Part shown: positions 26,302 to 35,450 of the stretch, piece after piece
Position numbering within the stretch: the stretch's first letter is position 1
Layout: each line of letters opens with the position of its first letter
NCBI GenBank assembly: GCA_031271805.1
Contig: JAISUX010000062.1
Location: 1 to 36,841, forward strand
From: Tannerella sp.
GTDB lineage: Bacteria > Bacteroidota > Bacteroidia > Bacteroidales > Tannerellaceae
Direction of reading: 5' to 3'
DNA length: 36,841 nt
Notes under the pieces: model-generated
Database searches by the model: none
What the model saw: only the letters and a program-made list of their open reading frames with translations
What the model was told of the DNA's origin: nothing
Made by a program: the position numbers and the translations under genes

Positions 26302-28353
26302 ATGAAAATTAAAAATTATATTATCGGTTTAATAGTATTCGGCGGTCTTAGCGTGTCGTGCAACGACCTTGACATACCGCCAATGAATGTTATTCAGGAC
26401 AAAGACTTGTTCGGTTCGATTGACGGAGCGATGATTTACCTTTCGCGCATGTACAGCCAGATGCCGTACCACGATTTCAAGTATTCGCCCAATCGTCAGT
26501 TCTTCGATGACTGGCTTGTTACTCCGGGCGCCAATAGCGGCCAGTCGCTTGCCCGCGACGGCGGCGAAGCCATGACGAGCGAAGGCGGTTCGCGTAACGG
26601 CGCTTATTGGACGCGCGCGTTTGAATTGCTGCGCGACGCCAACCACCTTCTGGAGGTTGCGCCCGACTACAAAAGCAACTTTACGGAGATGCTTTATAAT
26701 CACTTGCTCGGAGAGGCTTATTACACCCGCGCAATAGTTTATTACGCTCTCGCACAGCGTTACGGCGGCATGCCTATCGTAACCGAAGTGCTCAAGTATC
26801 CGGAAAACTCGGCTGATGCGCTCGAAGTACCCCGCTCATCGGAAGAAGAGACATGGAATCAGGTGCTTGCGGATTTCGACAAGGCTATCGAGCTGTTGAT
26901 GCCCGTCAGCCCTAAGGTCGGATTATCAAACAAGTACGTCGCCCTGGCGTTTAAGTCGGAAGCGATGTTGTACGCCGGAACGGTCGCCAAATACAACAGA
27001 ATCACCGGACTGGGACAGAAAACCGGCGTTCGCGTCATAGGTTTCGACCCGGGCAGGGAAACGGAGTTGGCGAAAAAATACCTGCTGGAATCTTATAATG
27101 CCGCGCGTACGGTAATGAAATCCAACATCTATTCGCTCTACAAGAAAAAATGGGCTGCCAACGACAAAGCCGCTCAATATCAGAACATGGTGGATATGTT
27201 CAGCGACGAATCAAGTTCCGAAACCATCCTTCTGAGGCAGTATGTATGGCCTAACAACCCTCACGGATACGATTCGTATAACATCCCGCGCCAGCTGATG
27301 GGCGGTAACGGATATTCCGCCGGCAACTGTCCGACGCTCGACTTCGTGGAACTCTTCGACGGCTTCGACAAGAATCCCGACGGGACAATCAAAGTGTTCG
27401 ACGACAAAGGCAAATATCTGATGTTCGACAATGTGACCGACCTGTTCAAGGATGCCGAGCCTCGCCTGAAGGCATACGTCATCTTGCCCGGCGAAGTATT
27501 CAAGGGCGAAGCGATAGAAATCCGCCGCGGTATTTTTACCGGCGACGCGAGCAACGGCATCGACCCTCTGTTGACTATCAACGGCAAGACGGACTACGAG
27601 ACGGCTCCAAGCCAGAGATATACCAATGTTGACGCTTATGTGGGAAGAGGCGCGTTTAGCGGAAAGCAACTCTACCTCTCTCCCAACGGAACGCTCCACG
27701 AAATAGTCCCGCTTAAAAACGGCACGCAGATGAATGCCGGCGGCAAGAGCGGTCCCTTTACCAGCGACATGACGGCCGCCATTACGGGTTTCACCATTCG
27801 CAAATGGCTCAACGAGGGCATGGCTCAATCGCTCGTCCTTGAAGGACGCTCGGAGCAGCCTTTCGTACTGATGCGTTACGCCGAGATACTGCTCAATGCA
27901 GCCGAAGCGGGCGCCGAATTGAAACTGCTCGGCGCGTCGGCTCCTGCGGGCGACGACTTTATGCAGATAGCATACGAGGCTATCCGCGATATTCGCGAAC
28001 GTGCGGGCGCTGATCCTCTGAAATCGGCTGCCGATGTCGAAGGCGATGCAGGCTTGCAGATTATCCGCAAAGAGCGTTACAAAGAACTCGCTTTCGAATG
28101 GAAAAGCCTCTGGGATATCCGCCGCTGGAGAATACAGCACTCCGTGAACATCAACGGACGCACCCAAAGCGACGGCGCTTACTACAAGGGACTCTATCCT
28201 TTCTATGCTTCGGACGTGGACAAATGGTTCTTCGACGCCCGCATACAGGAAGACAACAAGCGTTTCCGCCTGACGGAAAACGAATACTATTTTGCTATTC
28301 CGAGCGGTGAAGTATCCAAGAGTAATGTCATAGACCAACAACCTGGACGTTAA
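26302..28353 (+). CDS. SusD/RagB-family glycan-binding lipoprotein (second copy)
   Basis: This 683-residue lipoprotein has Cys20 after L-S-V-S. The TPR-like helix G-E-A-Y-Y-T-R-A-I-V-Y-Y-A-L-A-Q-R-Y-G-G (about 138-158) followed by M-P-I-V-T-E-V, R-Y-A-E-I-L-L-N-A-A-E-A near 525, and I-R-K-E-R-Y-K-E-L-A-F-E-W-K-S-L-W-D-I-R-R-W mark the SusD family. The end is N-V-I-D-Q-Q-P-G-R rather than the usual N-P-G-Y. It is on the long side for SusD. It should pair with the SusC before it. A DUF3823 lipoprotein and a putative glycosidase follow in the same operon, a frequent arrangement of Bacteroidota polysaccharide utilization loci. Confidence 0.94.
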   Translation: MKIKNYIIGLIVFGGLSVSCNDLDIPPMNVIQDKDLFGSIDGAMIYLSRMYSQMPYHDFKYSPNRQFFDDWLVTPGANSGQSLARDGGEAMTSEGGSRNGAYWTRAFELLRDANHLLEVAPDYKSNFTEMLYNHLLGEAYYTRAIVYYALAQRYGGMPIVTEVLKYPENSADALEVPRSSEEETWNQVLADFDKAIELLMPVSPKVGLSNKYVALAFKSEAMLYAGTVAKYNRITGLGQKTGVRVIGFDPGRETELAKKYLLESYNAARTVMKSNIYSLYKKKWAANDKAAQYQNMVDMFSDESSSETILLRQYVWPNNPHGYDSYNIPRQLMGGNGYSAGNCPTLDFVELFDGFDKNPDGTIKVFDDKGKYLMFDNVTDLFKDAEPRLKAYVILPGEVFKGEAIEIRRGIFTGDASNGIDPLLTINGKTDYETAPSQRYTNVDAYVGRGAFSGKQLYLSPNGTLHEIVPLKNGTQMNAGGKSGPFTSDMTAAITGFTIRKWLNEGMAQSLVLEGRSEQPFVLMRYAEILLNAAEAGAELKLLGASAPAGDDFMQIAYEAIRDIRERAGADPLKSAADVEGDAGLQIIRKERYKELAFEWKSLWDIRRWRIQHSVNINGRTQSDGAYYKGLYPFYASDVDKWFFDARIQEDNKRFRLTENEYYFAIPSGEVSKSNVIDQQPGR

Positions 28354-28373
28354 ACTATATAATTTGAATTAAA

Positions 28374-29186
28374 ATGAAAAAAGCTATTTATATAATATGG
28401 AGTTTTCTGATTGCTTTGACATTCAACTCCTGTGAATTGTTTGAGATAGACAACTACGACGAACCGGCAGAGACGCTCTGGGGTGAAGTAGTGGATGTGG
28501 CTACCGGCGAAAGGGTGCTCACCGACCAGGGTAGTGAGGGCACCCGTATCCGCCTGCGCGAACTGAGCTGGACGGAAACGGATGTTCCCGATAACTTCGA
28601 TTTCTGGTGCATGAAAGAAGGCATTTTCCAGAACACCAAGGTTTTCAAAGGCTATTACAACATCCGCATCGACGGCGCTTTCATTCCTCTTGTAAGAGTT
28701 ACCCAGCAAGGTGATACTCTTTCGGATGGCTCTCTTTATCAGGATATTAAAGGCGAAACTAAGGTTAAATTCGAGGTGCAGCCTTTCCTGAAAGTAGAAT
28801 GGATAGGCTCACCTGTCGTCAGCGACGGTAAGATAACGGCGTCGTTCCGTGTCACGCGCGGCGTCAGCGAAGCCGATTTCCGAGCCAAAGTGGAACCTAT
28901 GGGAGGATGGAGCGATGCTTTCCTTGAAGTCAATGACATCCGTATCTTCGTCAGCCAGCTGCCTTATGCGGGTTACCGCGAATGGGACAGCCGCTATTCG
29001 CCGATAATGGGAGGTACTAACGCTGAGAAAACGGCTAAACTCGGCGAAACGATAACCCTCACCACAAGTGGCACCATACCTTCCGGCCGAACGGTATGGA
29101 TCCGCGCCGGCGCAAGGCTCAATTACCAGACCGAAGGTAATTATCGCCATAACTACAACGAAGCGAAACGGGTTGACATTCCGTAA
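28374..29186 (+). CDS. DUF3823 lipoprotein (probable surface glycan-binding protein)
   Basis: The 270-residue lipoprotein has Cys20 (T-F-N-S-C) and then the DUF3823 pattern: F-E-I-D-N-Y-D-E-P-A-E-T-L-W-G-E-V-V-D at 23-41, a beta-sandwich domain to about 130 with F-K-G-Y-Y-N-I-R-I-D-G-A-F, and a second beta-sandwich with V-E-W-I-G-S-P-V-V-S-D-G-K. DUF3823 proteins are normally coded right after susD and are thought to bind glycans at the surface, as accessory to the SusC/SusD complex. No catalytic residues are visible. It starts 20 bases after susD. Length and position are usual for the family. Confidence 0.88.
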   Translation: MKKAIYIIWSFLIALTFNSCELFEIDNYDEPAETLWGEVVDVATGERVLTDQGSEGTRIRLRELSWTETDVPDNFDFWCMKEGIFQNTKVFKGYYNIRIDGAFIPLVRVTQQGDTLSDGSLYQDIKGETKVKFEVQPFLKVEWIGSPVVSDGKITASFRVTRGVSEADFRAKVEPMGGWSDAFLEVNDIRIFVSQLPYAGYREWDSRYSPIMGGTNAEKTAKLGETITLTTSGTIPSGRTVWIRAGARLNYQTEGNYRHNYNEAKRVDIP

Positions 29187-29197
29187 TCCTTTATTTT

Positions 29198-29230
29198 AAA
29201 CCTGACAGGTCTCAAAGACCTGTCAGGTTT
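29198..29230. repeat. Palindromic hairpin element
   Basis: AAACCTGACAGGTCT (29198-29212) pairs perfectly with AGACCTGTCAGGTTT (29216-29230) around a 3-nt loop. It is 15 bp long and lies 14 bases before the next start codon. There is no T run, so full termination is unlikely; attenuation or a repeated extragenic element is more likely. A related hairpin is at 35389-35422. Confidence 0.8.
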
Positions 29231-29244
29231 AATAAACTACCGAA

Positions 29245-31146
29245 ATGACAAAAAATCTGCTTGTATTTTTTATTTGCATAATACTCTTACCTTGTTGCGG
29301 CAGGAAAACTCCTGAGGAACAACCTGTTACTAACGAGGATGTCCCCGACGTATCGCCCGCCGCATATATGTCGCTCTACGACCCCGTTGCGGACGCGGGA
29401 CAATACACCCTGCCCAAAATGAATGTGGTTCCGCCCAAATATTGGAGTTGTGTGGACGTGCTCGAAGCGTCCTCGCGTAACGACCCCGACAGAAGCGCTC
29501 ACGGCGAAGGCTTGCAATATCACCTGCTGTGTCAATCCATTGCGGGGCTTGTTAACGCCGCCGTGGACGAAGGTCGTTCTCAAATCGCCGTATGGCTCTA
29601 CGACCACGGACATCGCGATTCTTACGAATTGTCGAAAAAAGCCCTCGACAACCTCGGAATGAAGGAACAGGGCTTACAAACGGGTCTCGAACTGGCTCTC
29701 AACGACTACAACGACGCCGACGGCGTGAAGATTCAACTTAAAGGACTGTTCGACGGCTATGTGTTGACCGACCTTAAGAACAATCCCGAAAGTAATCTCG
29801 TGGCAACGGTCGCCTCGCATGTTTATAATTCGATAATAGTTGACGTCCGCGACCGCGATCTGTTTGATAAGGCAGGCTACAAAATGACTTACGATGCAAG
29901 GACAAAATCCACTGCGGAGGCTTGGTATGAGTTTAAAGACCGTTGCAGTAACGCGGCTCTTGTCGTAATGCCAGTTCTGACGGGCGAACTGAGGCAGTTC
30001 GTCATAAAAAACAAACTTTTCGCATTGAACATAAATAAAGTGGCGGACAATCCGTCGCAAGGTCAAAATCTTGATATTTTTGAAGAAGCGCTGTCGTGGC
30101 TTGCCCCCGGAGCGAGGGCTTACGGATGGGAAGGCAACGTGGCCGAAGACGTTTTCGTCAACCGCGCCTCGCTAACCGGACATCCCTGGGTGCCTGCCGA
30201 CTGGTACTACAATCTGCCGCTCACCTCCATCAATTACGGCGCACGGCAAAAGCAAACGCTCGTTAAAGTTCAACACCCTAAAAACATTGATTTCAACAAG
30301 AAAAAACGATTCGTCGCATACTGGCTCACCGACGGCGATAACGTGCAGTGGATGATGAACGATTTCGTCCGCAATTATTATTCCGACAAACATTCCGCCG
30401 AAGTCAAGATGGGATATGGCGTGGCTCTGCACAACCTGTCGTTGATGGCGCCCGAACAGCATAAAAACATTATCGACGCTCAGTTGCAGGAATGTACGCT
30501 GATAGAAGCTCTCGGCGGCGGTTATCTTTATGCCGACAATTTCGGTCAGTACGACATGCGGAGCGATCGGTTGGCCAAGCTGGCTTCCGACGTGGCGGCC
30601 TCGATGCGACAACACCGAGTGAAGATACTCGGACTGATGTGCAGGGACGTCGGTTCGGCGGCGGCAAAAGACGGATACCGCGCTTTTATCGAAGCCAACG
30701 ACCAACTTGAAGGCATAGTAGTGGTGCAATATTCCCCGATGTATGCCAGCGGCGAAGGCGAAATTTTTTGGTTTAAAAATTCCGCGGGTTTTCAAATTCC
30801 CGTCGTTACGGTCAAATATACGATATGGAACCATGAAGGGAATAATGTCAGCCGTCAAGGTTCGCCGGCTTTCGTGTTTGGCAAACTCAAGTCGGAAGCC
30901 GAAAACAGTTACTCGCTCGTTTCGGTACACGCTTGGAGCCGCTTTCACGACATCGGCAATTCGGGCGATGTCACGGCGGAACTCGCCAACGGCGGCAACG
31001 TATATGGCACAAGCGCCGCTTGGCTCTGCTCGCGACGCTTCGATACAAGTATGGAAACAATCTCCGTACAGGAACTTATCTGGCGCATCCGAATGAAGTT
31101 TTACCCCCAGCAAACAACCGCCCTGATCGAAAGTTATACGGATTAA
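29245..31146 (+). CDS. GxGYxYP-family putative glycoside hydrolase, lipoprotein
   Basis: The 633-residue protein has a short hydrophobic signal ending L-L-P-C-C; Cys17 or Cys18 is probably lipidated, though the lipobox is imperfect. The N-terminal 250 residues resemble the GxGYxY N-terminal domain, and the C-terminal part resembles the GxGYxYP putative hydrolase domain with Y-W-L-T-D-G-D-N-V-Q-W near residues 358-368. The name-giving motif is present as G-G-G-Y-L-Y-A at about 424-430, so the final Pro is Ala. Family members are found in Bacteroidota glycan loci; no firmly known reaction is available to me. The D-G-D-N acidic motif is a candidate active site. It follows the DUF3823 gene after a 58-base gap that holds a hairpin. 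It probably trims the glycan taken up by the second SusC/SusD pair. Confidence 0.82.
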   Translation: MTKNLLVFFICIILLPCCGRKTPEEQPVTNEDVPDVSPAAYMSLYDPVADAGQYTLPKMNVVPPKYWSCVDVLEASSRNDPDRSAHGEGLQYHLLCQSIAGLVNAAVDEGRSQIAVWLYDHGHRDSYELSKKALDNLGMKEQGLQTGLELALNDYNDADGVKIQLKGLFDGYVLTDLKNNPESNLVATVASHVYNSIIVDVRDRDLFDKAGYKMTYDARTKSTAEAWYEFKDRCSNAALVVMPVLTGELRQFVIKNKLFALNINKVADNPSQGQNLDIFEEALSWLAPGARAYGWEGNVAEDVFVNRASLTGHPWVPADWYYNLPLTSINYGARQKQTLVKVQHPKNIDFNKKKRFVAYWLTDGDNVQWMMNDFVRNYYSDKHSAEVKMGYGVALHNLSLMAPEQHKNIIDAQLQECTLIEALGGGYLYADNFGQYDMRSDRLAKLASDVAASMRQHRVKILGLMCRDVGSAAAKDGYRAFIEANDQLEGIVVVQYSPMYASGEGEIFWFKNSAGFQIPVVTVKYTIWNHEGNNVSRQGSPAFVFGKLKSEAENSYSLVSVHAWSRFHDIGNSGDVTAELANGGNVYGTSAAWLCSRRFDTSMETISVQELIWRIRMKFYPQQTTALIESYTD

Positions 31147-31153
31147 CAATATC

Positions 31154-31321
31154 ATGAAACAAGCTCTCTTTTCATAATTGCTTTCATGCGGACATAGCGG
31201 CAAAACAACTCGCGACCGCGAAAACGGGCTGTATTGCGACCGCATGTTCGACGAGGCACATATCTTGATTATCGACCGCTCTCCCCCGATTATTATCTCG
31301 ATCGGACAGCCTTCCGGATAA
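31154..31321 (+). pseudogene. Possible remnant of a further operon gene
   Basis: ATG at 31154, eight bases after the previous stop, reads M-K-Q-A-L-F-S, then a TAA stop, then L-L-S-C-G-H-S-G-K-T-T-R, and stays open to TAA at 31319. The start resembles a lipoprotein signal with a broken core. Codons after the first stop are rich in GAC, CGC and ATC, as in the genes of this window. The stretch overlaps the last 48 codons of the minus-strand gene. I cannot name a family; the call rests on context and codon look only. Confidence 0.22.
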
Positions 31322-34300
31322 AGAAATGGAAGGATGTACCTTGAAGATCATAGTTGTCATCGGTTGCAATGTGATTTCGATTTGTCTTGTTGAATGATAC
31401 AAAATTCTATCGGTCTGCGCATTGATTACTTTAGCGTCAAATGGGAGATTGATGGTGCGTTTGCCGCCGTTTACCGTATGGATACAGAGCCATCCTCTAC
31501 CAGCGTATAACACGTCGCCCGAAGAATCGTAAATATGTACTCCCGACTTTTGAAAAACAATTCTTAAGTCGGAAGTTGACAGCACAAATTTATCTTTCTG
31601 ATAATCATTAGGGTAAGAAATGTATGAACCTTCGCCATCAGTAAGCATAACTGTTATGCCTTGTTGTTTCCATTTATCAATCAGGATTTTATCCTCTGCT
31701 GTCAGAGATAAAAATCCTTGTAGCCAGATTACTTTATACTGTTTATGGTCAATCTTTTCTATATCCTGACGTAAAAACAGGTCGTATGAAGCGCCGGTTT
31801 TGCCCAAGGAATAACGGTTGGTATAGATTTTGCCGGTCATACCGCCAAGACTTGCGTCGTTAACGCATAAGTATTCGTCAACAACAACTGCAACCTGCGG
31901 TTTCATAGCATCGGAATCTGTTTCCGAAGGATATTTATCACATAAAAGATTCGATTTGCTTATCACTTCGAGCAGTTGCGGATCGCTAAACCATCCGCCC
32001 CACATATCAAACCACCATCCGCCGTAGCCGTAAGCCAGCATCCGTCCTGTATTTTTCCAAAGCAAAGCCACAGAGGTCTGCATATCTTCAGGTCCGAACC
32101 AAACGCCGCTTTCATAATATTGTCCCGGAGGCGCTATTCCGGATGACTGATTTTTAAGCAGCGTCGTTTTACATGTGCGGGTATCGTTTTCCGCCATCCA
32201 ACGCTTACCGTGAAGTTGCAGCGACTTGATTGCCACAAACGGAGCCCAGTCCTCGCCTGCAACACGATTATAATCATTGGGGCTTGAAAAATAATCTATA
32301 TCCTCGCAATCAAGCAATTTATACAATGCAGCATGACCCCAACGAGGGTCAGTAACAAAATAATGATAACCGTAGAAAACGCCTGTCAGTAACTTACCGC
32401 CGCTCGTCTTTTTTACTTCTTTGCAGAAAAAAACAATATTGTCGGCAAGTGTTTCCGAATGAAACAGGTATGTATCAATGATTTTCTGCTCTTTTGGTGT
32501 GTCGCGCCATCTGTTTTCGTGCTTGTCGGTATGTATGTCAAACGGAATAGCGGTTTGCAGAGTCGCTTCAGTCGTATTCCATGCTTTTTGCAAGGCGGCG
32601 TCTGTAGCATACTTGACATAAAGCCATTTACGGAAAGATTCTGTTCGTGCCGGATTTATATCTTCATACTGTTTACTGTGATAAAACCATTCTTCCGTAC
32701 TTCCTGCCGCAACATGTATGCCTATCAGGTTGTCGGCATATTCGGATTTCAAAAGCCATTTTACCACATCATTCATCGCTTTGGCTGTCGCTTCCCGCCA
32801 CACGTCCGAGAAGAAACACTGCCGGAAAGTAGTACCGTCAGCATGTTGACACGCACCTTCGGGATGTGCTTTTTCCCACCACAAAGGCGGGTCAAGATAC
32901 AGCCGGATAATAATTTGAGCGTCAGTGTCCGCTTTTAAGACTTTTTTAAAATCTGTTTCGAGTTCTGAATAATCGTACTGATTTTCGCCTGTCCATATCG
33001 GTTTGCGAAAAGGCCCAATTCCCGAAGTGGAGTTGATGCCTCTGTCACCCAGATACGCAGGAAAACAATACAAATGTATGCCTGCTTCAGCAGCTTCTTT
33101 GTAATATTGTTCTCTGCCAAGATACGACATATAGGCAAAAGCAGGAAAATCCTGTTTATCAGTCAGCTCTATAGCAAAAACGCTTTCTTTCGGGAAAGTG
33201 ATTTTTTCTTTCAATACTTTGAGTGTAAGCGGTTTGCGTGAGCCATCGGGATTTATCAGCGTTACCGACAGCGGATTAAATCCGTCGGGGATATCGAATT
33301 TCACTTCGGACGTTACATCTTCCGAAGATGTATTCGCAAAAATGGCTATCAGCGATTTTGTCTGCTCGTTCTCAGTCAGTCGCCAGCAACCTGTTCTGAC
33401 GGCAGGGGCAGTAATCAGCGGCGATGCGTAATAATTCCAGTCGGCAGTGACGGTCGGCGAGCCGGCCTCAAGTTCCGGCGGACGGCACATCTCCCCGCGG
33501 GCAAAGTAATGACGAACATGATAACGCAGATTTACAGCATCTTTGAGGAAAGGGAATTTATCCGGCTCGTCAATGATTGTGGGCACAAACCATCCTATCT
33601 GTTCGCCGAAACAAAGCGCTTCGGCGGCTTTCATGCGACATGCCAACGGTTCGTTGGTTTTTGTCATTCGTGGCGCCGTACGTTCCGTGTATGTGTTTCC
33701 CGCACGATAGTCGCGACCGGCCATCTGTATCGCCCCGCCGTAAACGGCAGCGAAAGCGGGCGCCTGTCCCTGCAACTGATGATGCCATGTCAGGAAGGCA
33801 TCCATAAACGGCAGGCTGGTCTCGCCGGTACATTCCGTTACCAGCGCCACATCGTCAAGACCGTGTTCATGCAGCGCAGCATGGATTTCTTCAAACATTG
33901 CGCGGTAGCCGTCGCCCCACCAGTGTCCGCCGCCAAGCGGATGTCCGTGCGAACGGTCAAAACACATTTCGGGCGTCGCCGCCGCAACCTGGTCGATATA
34001 AACAGCTTTTGTGCCGTATTCCGACGCCAGCCGCAGCACATTTTCCTTGACTTTGTTTTTCCATGTCTGCGTTGCCGGACATTCATGAGCCAATCTGACG
34101 TCACTGCCGTCAGCCTCTTTGCTGCCGTACGAATGTACGTTGGGCTTCCCGTTAACATCCTTTGATGCGGCAGCCAGACCTTCTTTCGTATAAAGCCAAT
34201 CTTCCATGCCACGGTCGCGCGTATCCCAAAGCAAACCGTTGATATAAGGCATAATAAATATATCGCCGTCCTTCTGCATCTCGCGGACGGCATTGCCGAA

Positions 34301-35353
34301 ACCGTCGCGCGGGAAGAAATGCGGATAGTCGTTATCGTATGGATTTTTATGCCAGTAATACCAGTGAACGGCGGCAGGAACGCCGAAAGCGTCGCGGAAA
34401 CGCTTCATCGCCGGGATCATTTCTTCGGGATTGACGCGATACATAGCCCAAAGGCATTGATTCTTAATCCATTCGGGGCTGTCGTCGCGCCCATTGCCGG
34501 TCAGTTGTTCGCGCGGATACCAGTTGGCTTCGCTGCGTACCCACTCCCGGTACAGCATTGCTCCGTCGTACCAGTCGCCACGAATAGCGCGGAGAACCAT
34601 TTTTCCGCCAACAACAAACTCATTATCAGGATCGTAAGCATTTTCGGCATGAATAGTCGCTCCCATGCGGATTACTCCGGCATCCGTCTTACATTCAAGT
34701 ATTTTGCGCGAACCTTGTGCGTCGTGAAAACCGAAATATATACCTTCACCGGCAGAGCGGAAACCGTCGGCGCCAACAGTTTCGTTCCAGACAGCGAACC
34801 AGGGCATTGGGGCGCTGTAACCCGGATAGCCGGCGCTCCAGTTCACGCCGTTCGACGATGCAACTACGCCCGAACAGTTCGGCAAAAACAGCTTGTCCAT
34901 CTCGCTGAAAGCGAACTGCGACTTTACGGCAATGATAGCTATGCTGTCGGAGCCGGCTTTTGCAGTACAACTCATCTCTATGCCGTCTTTGTCGGAAGCG
35001 TCGTCGATGTGCATCTCTACCGTCAATCCTGAGGCGCCGCTGAAGTCTTTCCACACAATACGGTCTTTGCTCATAACGACACTGCCCCATGCTGCGCTGT
35101 CGGATTTAGCAGTAAACTGCTGCCCAGGATGTCCGGCTCGGCAATAAATAACCGTAAAGAGCGGACTTGCAGGAAAACCGCCAATCTCCCGCCCGCTACG
35201 TTTATCGGTGAGAGAAACCACATTTAATCCTTCAGCGCCCGTAGCGCCGATTTTTTTAAGATTCAACTTCAGGTCGCGACTCTCGGCAGAATATTTATGT
35301 GATAATGAACATGCCGATAAACAGACGATAAGCGCAAATAATATTTTTTTCAT
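31184..35353 (-). CDS. Two-part glycosidase: DUF6259-like plus GH42-like domains
   Basis: This 1389-residue exported protein has a lipoprotein-like signal (L-S-A-C near residue 15). Residues 25-725 match DUF6259-type proteins: a beta-sandwich, then a TIM-barrel-like part with V-H-W-Y-Y-W-H-K-N-P-Y, A-V-Y-I-D-Q-V-A-A and L-V-T-E-C-T-G-E; the Asp and Glu of the last two are candidate catalytic residues. Residues 733-1340 resemble GH42 beta-galactosidases: G-S-T-E-E-W-F near 884 would hold the acid/base Glu and W-M-A-E-N-D-T-R-T near 1051 the nucleophile Glu. The two parts differ in composition (sampled 60-base lines: 45-52% GC in the first, 35-42% in the second). The last 48 residues look foreign. 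It lies 97 bases after a susD on the same strand. Substrates are unknown; galactosides are plausible for the GH42 part. Confidence 0.75.
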   Translation of the reverse strand: MKKILFALIVCLSACSLSHKYSAESRDLKLNLKKIGATGAEGLNVVSLTDKRSGREIGGFPASPLFTVIYCRAGHPGQQFTAKSDSAAWGSVVMSKDRIVWKDFSGASGLTVEMHIDDASDKDGIEMSCTAKAGSDSIAIIAVKSQFAFSEMDKLFLPNCSGVVASSNGVNWSAGYPGYSAPMPWFAVWNETVGADGFRSAGEGIYFGFHDAQGSRKILECKTDAGVIRMGATIHAENAYDPDNEFVVGGKMVLRAIRGDWYDGAMLYREWVRSEANWYPREQLTGNGRDDSPEWIKNQCLWAMYRVNPEEMIPAMKRFRDAFGVPAAVHWYYWHKNPYDNDYPHFFPRDGFGNAVREMQKDGDIFIMPYINGLLWDTRDRGMEDWLYTKEGLAAASKDVNGKPNVHSYGSKEADGSDVRLAHECPATQTWKNKVKENVLRLASEYGTKAVYIDQVAAATPEMCFDRSHGHPLGGGHWWGDGYRAMFEEIHAALHEHGLDDVALVTECTGETSLPFMDAFLTWHHQLQGQAPAFAAVYGGAIQMAGRDYRAGNTYTERTAPRMTKTNEPLACRMKAAEALCFGEQIGWFVPTIIDEPDKFPFLKDAVNLRYHVRHYFARGEMCRPPELEAGSPTVTADWNYYASPLITAPAVRTGCWRLTENEQTKSLIAIFANTSSEDVTSEVKFDIPDGFNPLSVTLINPDGSRKPLTLKVLKEKITFPKESVFAIELTDKQDFPAFAYMSYLGREQYYKEAAEAGIHLYCFPAYLGDRGINSTSGIGPFRKPIWTGENQYDYSELETDFKKVLKADTDAQIIIRLYLDPPLWWEKAHPEGACQHADGTTFRQCFFSDVWREATAKAMNDVVKWLLKSEYADNLIGIHVAAGSTEEWFYHSKQYEDINPARTESFRKWLYVKYATDAALQKAWNTTEATLQTAIPFDIHTDKHENRWRDTPKEQKIIDTYLFHSETLADNIVFFCKEVKKTSGGKLLTGVFYGYHYFVTDPRWGHAALYKLLDCEDIDYFSSPNDYNRVAGEDWAPFVAIKSLQLHGKRWMAENDTRTCKTTLLKNQSSGIAPPGQYYESGVWFGPEDMQTSVALLWKNTGRMLAYGYGGWWFDMWGGWFSDPQLLEVISKSNLLCDKYPSETDSDAMKPQVAVVVDEYLCVNDASLGGMTGKIYTNRYSLGKTGASYDLFLRQDIEKIDHKQYKVIWLQGFLSLTAEDKILIDKWKQQGITVMLTDGEGSYISYPNDYQKDKFVLSTSDLRIVFQKSGVHIYDSSGDVLYAGRGWLCIHTVNGGKRTINLPFDAKVINAQTDRILYHSTRQIEITLQPMTTMIFKVHPSISLSGRLSDRDNNRGRAVDNQDMCLVEHAVAIQPVFAVASCFAAMSA

Positions 35354-35388
35354 GACTTTTATTTTGAAAATATAAAACTACCAAATCC

Positions 35389-35422
35389 AGACCTAACAAG
35401 TCTTGGAAGACCTGTCAGGTCT
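35389..35422. repeat. Palindromic hairpin element, second copy
   Basis: AGACCTAACAAGTCTT (35389-35404) can pair with AAGACCTGTCAGGTCT (35407-35422), with 14 of 16 positions matching. It shares GACCTGTCAGG with the hairpin at 29198-29230 and likewise lies just before a glycosidase gene, in the leader of the minus-strand gene. Confidence 0.7.
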
Positions 35423-35439
35423 TGCTAATTACAACGCTG

Positions 35440-35447
35440 CAAATATA
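35440..35447 (-). promoter_or_regulatory. Possible promoter of the DUF6259-GH42 gene
   Basis: On the minus strand TATATTTG matches the -7 consensus TAnnTTTG just after the susD stop. The best -33 candidate (CTTG) is a weak match and lies 23 bases upstream, so support is limited. Confidence 0.3.
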
Positions 35448-35450
35448 GCA

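Noticed and set aside
27211-28341. Antisense open frame of 376 codons opposite the second susD
   Set aside because: Composition and position are those of a shadow frame; the plus strand encodes a clear SusD.
31147-31183. Bidirectional terminator between the converging genes
   Set aside because: Only a 6-bp ATGAAA/TTTCAT stem without T run; too weak to call.
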